NCBI GenBank assembly: GCA_030068075.1
Contig: CM057832.1
Span: 82,024,002-82,088,001 of the forward strand
Length of the DNA: 64,000 nt
Direction of reading: 5' to 3'
From: Paguma larvata
Taxonomy: Eukaryota; Chordata; Mammalia; Carnivora; Viverridae
Part shown: one piece after another, positions 57,311 through 64,000 of the stretch
Numbering within the stretch: the first letter of the stretch is position 1
Layout: each line of letters starts with the position of its first letter
The notes under the pieces: model-generated
Database searches by the model: none
Told to the model about the DNA's origin: nothing
Seen by the model: the letters and a program-made list of their open reading frames with translations, nothing else
Program-made: the position numbers and the translations under genes

Positions 57311-59862
57311 AATACAAGCATTGCAATCAAGAGTCACAACAGTGACATTGTAATATGATAGAGAAGAGCTGGGTGCCCGGGGCACTTCTAACATGCCAAG
57401 GATAACCTACTTAGACGAAGACTCAGGGACACTTTCCTCTGCAGGTTGAGCAGGAACAGAGGCTGCCTCCTATCTTTCTGCTCTTGCCTCTGTGTATCCA
57501 CAGCCTGTCAGGGACATATAATATAGAATATATTCTATATTCCTGAATCCTGAATCTCTGCTCCTCCACCTGGAAGGTGTACAGATTGCAGCTGCCTGGC
57601 CTCTGGGCCTGGCCTCTGAATCTGCCGGTCAAGACTGATGAAGCAGAGCACTGTGAGTGATACCAAGCACTGGAAATGCTGCCAAATGTGTGCAAGAGAG
57701 CCCAGCAGGTGCCAGCAACCAGGACTCCCTAGCAGAGGGCAAGTCCACCCCCTACCAGTCCCGACGCTCACTGATTTTGCAGCACGTTGTTCGTTAGGAA
57801 ATCTCTTGGCATTTATGAGGCAGAGATAGAAATCAACAGACCAAGAATCCCAGTTTAAATTTCAGGGAGTTCACCATGAAAAAGCCACGGGCATAAAGAT
57901 AAATTCCATTAACGTTGGCAGGGGTGCATATGTACAGGTGAAATAGGGGCTTTTTCTTTTGATTTTTACATTTTCTGGCACTGCAATTTTTCTCCTTTTA
58001 AAGCATTATTCTTAAGGACATATGCAAGCATTGACAAACTAGACAGGAAGCTTGGGGAATATGAATACGTGTAAATACCAAATCAGACATTTTTTAAGGA
58101 TGTCATTTATTCTAAAGTGTGTAAGAATTACTTTAAAGCCATTAGTGTCTGGAATTCTCTAAAGGTAGAGACACGTTTTAAAAACACACTTTTCCTATCA
58201 GACTTTAATAATGTTAGAGGCAGATCCTTTTTTTCAGCAGCAAAGAAACAAAAAATATTGCTTTTGACCTGACAAGCCATAACATCTGCCTGTAAAGCTT
58301 TTCATCAGGATCTCAAACACATCTTGAGGTGTTCAGTCATAAAGCATTATTCTGATTAGAAATTTCAAGAAAGAAAATCTGTGATGTTGACTTGAGTACT
58401 ATAAGTTCTATATTTAGGGGTAAGTCAAACTTTGAACAGAATTTATTATTTGACTTTAGATTATTGTGGACTTTGACATGTTTCTTTAAAGTTCCCTTTG
58501 GCATCCTTGGAATTGGAGGCAAAGAGCGATTCTTCTTTCTTACTTCTACCCACCCTCGAATTATGTATCAGACATCTTTGTAAGCATCTTCTTTACACCT
58601 TTGTAAAGCTCTGTAGATGACATAATACAAGGATAAAGTATTAAATTAAGTAACCAGTCAACGCTTTTAAACAAATCACAAAAATCTGCCAACCTTTAAG
58701 AGTAAACTTCTCTTTATAAAAAGAATGATTTAAAATAAGGAAGACAATCACGGATGACTCCATTTGCATTTTATTTCCAGCAGTTTCCAAGACTTCCATT
58801 ATCTCCTGGTGCTTCCTGTCCCACATATCTTCAGGGCAAGTCGGTAGCAGTTCTGGACCAACCCTATGAAGACTTACTGTAAACTATTTTTACCAGCATT
58901 ACCAGCTTTCCCTGCTCCTGGAGAAGTTCCAGTTTGATGGCAATTGATTCTAATTGTAGATGGGAAAATGGGTTTGGAAGGATGCAAACCCTTTCTGGAA
59001 TGATACTCTTGCCAGTTTTGGGAACTGGTCTGGCAGGAAGTCATAGACATTTGCCTGAAATGATGTGGCCTCCTTCTCTTTCTCTCTCCCTCCTTCCTTC
59101 CTTATTAGAAGATTGTGCAGAGTTTCTCAGAAAACTCTCCCCCATCAATTTTATAGTTGAAATAGAGTGATTTTGATTCTTGGTACCAAGAATAGGGAAG
59201 GGACAAAGCCAGGAGGAGTGGAGGAAACAAGCAAGAGAACAGAGGAGAGAAAGAACAACATTGTACAGACACTGTGTGTTCTCAGCTTCTGTCCCAATGA
59301 CATATTTGCTCATTCATTTGAACATGTACCTGGAATTAATATTAGTCCCTGCAAACAAAGGAATGATCCCTGGAAGGTTTCAGGCATTTATTTCACCTTC
59401 CCATAGTTTGACTTGTAGAATAAATAGAAAATAACTTTCAGACCGAGCAACGTGTCAGAGGTGACAATTTTGTGATGTCTATAAATCTGAACTTTCTCCT
59501 AACCACTCTGTGGGAAACACCACTCTTGTCAGCACAGAACCTTGAGATGATAATTAAAGGACATTTCCAATGCTCTTGGTATGTCGAAGCATTTGAAAGT
59601 ATGTAACACACAATTTGATCATGAAAATAAAGACAAATTGTAATTACTTTGGTGTAAGTTTGCTGTATCTGAAAGAAAACCTGAGGACTTAAATGATTAA
59701 TCCATGGCAAATTCTTAGAAGAGCCAGGAACCTAGCTGGTGTTCCATAATATCAACTACCATTATTATTACCTAGGCTTTCTCTTCCTGGCAGAAATGTT
59801 ATTTCACTTTAGAAACTGCATGTTTATAGGTATTAGAAGAAGCTGGAAAAACAAGTTGAATT
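57311..59862. other. Repeat-poor unique block
   Basis: About 2.5 kb with no recognised element or gene. It contains a perfect 22-base palindrome at 57520-57541 and a CT-rich patch at 59073-59103. Short frames (for example 57535-57771 minus, 59041-59313 minus) show no domain. Confidence 0.45.
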
Positions 59863-60105
59863 TAAAAGAAATCTGAGGGGCACCTGGATGGCTCATTTGG
59901 TTAAGCATCTGATTCTTAATTTCAGCTCTTGTCATGATCTCACATGTCATGAGTTCAAGCGCTGTGTTGGGCTCTATGCTGATAGCGCCAAACCTACTTG
60001 GGATTCTCTGTCCCTCTCTATCTGTCCCTCCCCTATTCTTGTGCTCTCTCTCTCTCTCTCTCTCTCTCAAAATAAATAAACATTTAAAAAGAATAAAAGG
60101 AATCT
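59863..60105 (+). mobile_element. CAN SINE, full length, sense (first of a tandem pair)
   Basis: The body starts at 59877 (GGGGCACCTGGATGGCTCAT), with head, TCATGATCTCACATGTC, a long (CT)n stretch at 60045-60068, and tail CAAAATAAATAAACATTTAA. The left target copy is TAAAAGAAATCTGA (59863-59876) and the right copy TAAAAGGAATCTG (60094-60106). Confidence 0.95.
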
Positions 60106-60337
60106 GGGGCACCTGGATGGCTCAGTTGGTTAAGCATCCAACTCTTGGTTTCAGGTCAGGTCATGATCTCATGGTTCATGAGTCAAAGCCCCACAGTGGG
60201 CTCTGCCCTGACCCTGCAGAGCCTGTTTGAGATTCTGTCTCTCACTCTCTCTCTCTTCCCCTCCCCCACTCATGCTCTGTCTCTGTCAAGATAAATTGAT
60301 AAAAGTAATAAAAATTTAAAAAATGAAAGTAATCTGA
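60106..60337 (+). mobile_element. CAN SINE, full length, sense (second of a tandem pair)
   Basis: Starts GGGGCACCTGGATGGCTCAG, continues with CAGGTCATGATCTCATGG, a CT/CCCC-rich stretch and an AT-rich tail, and ends against a third copy of the target site (TGAAAGTAATCTGA, 60324-60337). It begins exactly where the first SINE's target copy ends. Confidence 0.95.
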
Positions 60338-60439
60338 GTAATCCCTTGGCCCCAGGGGACAAAAATGTTTGTCTTATCCATACTGGATGTCGAAGTTTGC
60401 ATGTGATATAATCTCACTTCTGTTTCGTATTCAGAGAAG

Positions 60440-60625
60440 TGAATATTAGTTTAGGAGTATTGGTAGAAAGGATTTAGGATCTGCCGTCAGACTCATGTTA
60501 AAACTATGTCATATTTTGTGATTGGAGTCGTTATATCCACCGTAGCATCGTCTGTGAAATGGGAGTAATCGCCCTTGCAGTTGGAGATAAGGTACCATGT
60601 AAGCATATGTGAAAACTGGGTCTGG
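60440..60625 (+). mobile_element. MIR SINE, sense, diverged
   Basis: GGTAGAAAGGATTTAGGATC, TCGTCTGTGAAATGGGAGTA and GGAGATAAGGTACCATGTAA follow MIR order, with CpGs retained. Confidence 0.65.
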
Positions 60626-60784
60626 TTATAAAATGTGTTCACTGTAATATGTTGTGACATAAGCACGTTGTATTCTGAAGGATAAGAACAAACTGACTGA
60701 GTCATCTAGGAAAGTAGCTCTGAGAACCTTGACTTACAGCCCTGGCTCTAGAATCTAAATGTTCAGGAACTTCACTTTCAATAC

Positions 60785-61045
60785 TAATGATATTATTCAT
60801 TCCTTACTATCTACCAGACTTAGTCCTATACGCTTTATGTTTTAACTCACGTAAACCTCAAATGATCCTGAGGGTGCTACTATTATTATACCCATTTGAT
60901 AGATGAGAAAGCTGAAGCACAAAAATGTTGACAGACTTGCCAAAAATTATACATCTAGGAAGTAGAAAAACAGAGATTCGGTCCAAGACCATCTGGCTCC
61001 AGATTCCAGGCTGGTATTCGTTACACGCTGCTGCCTCTACAGCAA
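60785..61045 (-). mobile_element. MIR SINE, nearly full length, antisense
   Basis: ACTATCTACCAGACTTAGTC, TTATACCCATTTGATAGATG, AGAAAGCTGAAGCACAAAA, CAGAGATTCGGTCCAAGACC and CATCTGGCTCCAGATTCC follow reversed MIR order end to end. Confidence 0.85.
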
Positions 61046-63680
61046 CAATCTGCAAGTTGAAATATCAAGACGTTATTTCCAATGCTTTAAAATATTATTT
61101 ACACTACAAACTAGTCTAGGTGATTTTCTAAAAACAGGCTTTTGCAGTTTTGCAGTCATTGCCAAAAGCATGTAAAATGTGAGTTTGGGGGATTTACTAA
61201 GAATTCAAACATCGCTTTCAGATTCCTCTGTGGAATTTCACAGGAATAGAAGTGACTTCATTTTAATATCATAAGCATTTGGCATTTCACCCATCTGTAA
61301 TTGGAAGGACACTGAACTAAGTCTTTCATCCTGACCTCAGGCAGCCATTTAATCCATCAGTCAGTCCATGCCACCAAGGCACTTGGATTTATGTGAAAAA
61401 TTGACATTCGTGAAAATCAGGGGAAAGGTGGGTCCAAGTGTTGTTCTGCATTGACAGTGACCCATCGGTCTCCTTGGTGCTCTCTCTCGAGGCCTCTCCT
61501 CCGTACATTTATAGCTGAAGAATCTGGTTTGGCTGTTGAGAAGTTTGGGTGACCATATTAAAAATACTTTGTAGGTGTTATTGCCACGATTGTTAGGACG
61601 GCCCTCGTGTTATACTTTGCTCTGACCCGGTGAGGAGCCCACCACTCTGAGCCATCTGCTTCCGGCCAGCTGCCAGCCCTCTGCAGGTGCCTGTGGTCTC
61701 TCTGAAGAGCTGCTTCTTTTCCCTTCTCTTCCCTCTCACACATCCTGCCTCAAACACTGTGCTCTGCCTTGGGATTGAAGGATGGCCTTGATTACAAATG
61801 CCTGCTCAGACAGGCCCAGCCTCCCAAAGAGAAAGCCTGCCGTGGCCTTGGCAGCATCTGAGGTGGCACTCTGAGCTGAGCCAGGGACACTCAGAATCTA
61901 CTGCAGCTCCTGTCTCTTGATTAGGCCCCGGAGCCGAGGCCTCCAGGAGGAGCCACACTTGTCAGCTGTCAGTCAGGAGGCAGCCTGTCCCTCCTAGGCA
62001 CTGCCCCTACTACAGGGGGGTGACCAGACTGTAAAAATGAAATAGACTTCAGTGGGATGCCAGAAATTCATTTTCTCCCTCTGATGCTTTCATCTCACTC
62101 ATTTCACTGTGTTTACAGGCCCACGGGTTTCCTGAGGGCAGCCATGATTTAGATTTACAGTTCCCCAGGCAGTCTGATTCTGAGGAAAAGTTATAACACC
62201 TGTAATGTATTACTGTCTCCTAGAGGAGCAAAGAATGTCAGGGGCTGGGGAGGTTGCCTACCCCAATAACTACAGGCTCTCTCTGCATTGCAGCACCGGA
62301 AAAATGCAGGCTGGCCTGAACGAGCTGTGGCCTCCTCATTATCTACATGCACGTAAGCACACAACGCAGGCAGGTTCTTAGAGATCTGGTATGCTGATGG
62401 TGGGGAGAGTGGTGGTGACTTCACTATGTCTGCATAGCTGCAGTGTAGGCAGCCACTTTCCAGACGGTGGATAGGAAAGAGAAAAGTCTGACACAAGGCT
62501 CAGAGATTAGGCTTGATTTGGGGGGGATGATGCGGAACATAAGATGCTCTGTCTGGGATGGCGAGAGGGCTTGCCGTTAACAAAAACAGAGACTTCCTAC
62601 AAAGGTTTGTGTATTTTGTTGATTCTTTTTCACTTAAAATCCAGTACAACTTTGCTAAGAGTAAGAGAATCCACATTAAGATGAGTCCCGAGGGGTGTAG
62701 TCTGATGGACACATGCTAGGTGAAAGCAAGGCAACTAAGCCCTGCCCTGCAAGGTGCCAACTGTGCCTCATTCTCAGGTAGGAATTCATCTCTTTGAGGG
62801 CCTGGATGCTGCCACTCAGCTCAGTGCCCACTTAGGGAGCAAAACTACAACAAAGTCACTTTCTGAAAACAGAAAAGGAGACATGCATTTGAAATGTTAA
62901 GCCAGGTTTCATCTCCAGCTTGCCTCTAGCACAGGCTCTGAAACATGGAGATCCAAAGACTCCATTGTCCTTCCTCATGGTGCCCTGTCCTTGTTCTTGG
63001 AGATGGTGTGTGAATTCAGTTCACTACTCCTGACATGTACACATTGCTCTGACTTGCCTTGGGTAGACAATATCCTGAGATACTCATTCACTTCTGTGTC
63101 TCCCCCTCCTCCTTCTTCTCTGTTGTCTTGTGTGTGAGAGGGGCCGTTGGCTCTTGTGAACCATCACGTCGGTGTGTATGAAGACTGTATCAGTGAAGAT
63201 GTGCTCAAATCGCCAAGCAGAAATACATACTTGCAACTGTATAGTTAAATGTGGATTATTAATTTAAACAACAAGTGTACCATTAGAAGACTGTCCTCTA
63301 GAATCCAGTGGTAATCTCAAAACCTAAAAGAACATGATGAGCCTTAACATCAATGTTCATCTTGCCTTCTCCCCTGGTGCCAATGGTTATGGGGGTGCCT
63401 GCAACCATAACTTTGGTACATCACTTTTTTAAATTGGTACTAGACTCACTGTTAGACGTGATCTGGAACACTGAAGGGAAAAAAACAAGTTTCCTTTAAG
63501 TTTTGACACTTCAGTCAAGGTTATTAATTTTTAAGATGTGGAGCCATTTGGGAGGACTGGCTAAAAGCTTGCAGATAGATCTCAAAGGGAAATTTTATTT
63601 CAAAGAGAGGACAAAGACTAAATATCTGGGAAAGCCGTAAAGAGGATCAAGCATCCTAGCAGGTTCAGAAACTCTGTTTC
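61046..63680. other. Repeat-poor unique block, locally GC-rich
   Basis: About 2.6 kb without a recognised repeat. GC rises at 61440-62000 (for example GAGCCGAGGCCTCCAGGAGG), with scattered CpGs. Minus-strand frames at 61558-61743, 62191-62496 and 62500-62712 show no domain. It may hold conserved non-coding sequence; that cannot be judged from one genome. Confidence 0.45.
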
Positions 63681-64000
63681 CTTTGCCTTCTAGAAACACA
63701 TTTCTCAGCTTCCCTTGTAGTAAAGTAGAATGCTGTGATTGTCTTCTGGCCAACTTTCAGGTCTGGTCCCCTGTAAACTTGGATGGGTGAGGAGGAAAAT
63801 GAGGCCCTAAAGCATGTAGAGTCACATAATACAAGGGGCCTGGTCCCTGAATGACAACATAGAACAGAGTCCTCACTGTACCCTTATTCCCTCTACCTCT
63901 CCCTGTCCCCATCACATACTCACATTCCGTGCCATGTTAGACTCTCACATGAATAAGAAAAAAAACCTCTTATTTTGTCAAACCACTGAGGTGTTGGGAC
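63680..64000 (+). mobile_element. Old LTR-like repeat, sense, cut by the window end
   Basis: CTCAGCTTCCCTTGTAGTAA, CTTCTGGCCAACTTTCAGG, GGCCTGGTCCCTGAATGACA, ACTCTCACATGAATAAGAA and GTCAAACCACTGAGGTGTT follow the order of a common ancient mammalian LTR-like repeat (…TGTGAGATAATAAA…AAGCCACTG…). The family name is uncertain. Confidence 0.5.

Noticed and set aside
60106..60180. tRNA-like head with A-box-like sequence
   Set aside because: It is the tRNA-Lys-derived head of a CAN SINE, followed by the CT region and A-tail. No cloverleaf with acceptor stem is formed, so it is not a tRNA gene.

Overview
This window is non-coding, repeat-rich mammalian DNA from a carnivore, most likely a feliform (cat-family) genome. 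The clearest evidence is the tRNA-Lys-derived CAN SINEs. They start with GGGGCACCTGG-type heads, carry a TC-rich stretch, and end in an AATAAATAAACATT-like A-rich tail. Several 3' ends of a young L1 subfamily also have the felid-type 3' UTR, read here mostly in antisense. I see no convincing protein-coding exon, tRNA, rRNA, CRISPR array or prokaryotic signal. The longest open frames (164 codons antisense to an L1, 133 codons inside a retroviral-like internal region) are explained by repeats. The window is best read as intergenic or deep-intronic DNA. All repeat family names come from recognising consensus phrases by eye, so boundaries are good to roughly 5-30 bases unless a target-site duplication is quoted.

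Layout. 1-5.5 kb: SINEs, an L1 3' end, a degenerate L1 on the + strand split by a SINE, and an L1-in-L1 nest. 5.7-6.6 kb: an isolated CpG-rich block of unique sequence. 6.9-8.5 kb: several MIR fragments. 8.5-17.9 kb: mostly repeat-poor unique DNA with one SINE and one MER5. 17.9-22 kb: an L1 3' end split by a SINE, a MER5 fragment, a young L1 insertion with a readable target-site duplication, and a fold-back SINE at its edge. 22-28.5 kb: unique DNA plus an L2 element. 28.9-33.1 kb: a pile of + strand L1 pieces in scrambled order, followed by a MaLR LTR. 34-36 kb: two oppositely oriented L2 elements. 36-40.6 kb: mostly unique DNA, an (AAAC)n tract, a 179-bp tandem duplication across an L1 edge, and a MER5. 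40.7-49.5 kb: the densest repeat block, with two long antisense L1s invaded by a SINE, a younger L1 and an LTR with a 5-bp target duplication. 50.3-51.8 kb: an antisense LTR and an L1 3' end. 52-55.1 kb: a MIR cluster and an old carnivore SINE. 55.4-57.3 kb: a MaLR retrovirus-like element ending near a compound microsatellite. 57.3-64 kb: mainly unique DNA with a tandem SINE pair, two MIRs and an LTR-like repeat running off the end.

Nothing here acts together as a gene system. What the window records is insertion history: who inserted into whom, which copies keep target-site duplications, and a few local rearrangements. The points most worth a second look are the CpG-rich block at 5.73-6.59 kb, the fold-back SINE at 20.14-20.26 kb, the 179-bp duplication at 37.9-38.3 kb, and the SINE pair with three copies of one target site at 59.86-60.34 kb. 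I did not find an undescribed biological system and do not claim one.
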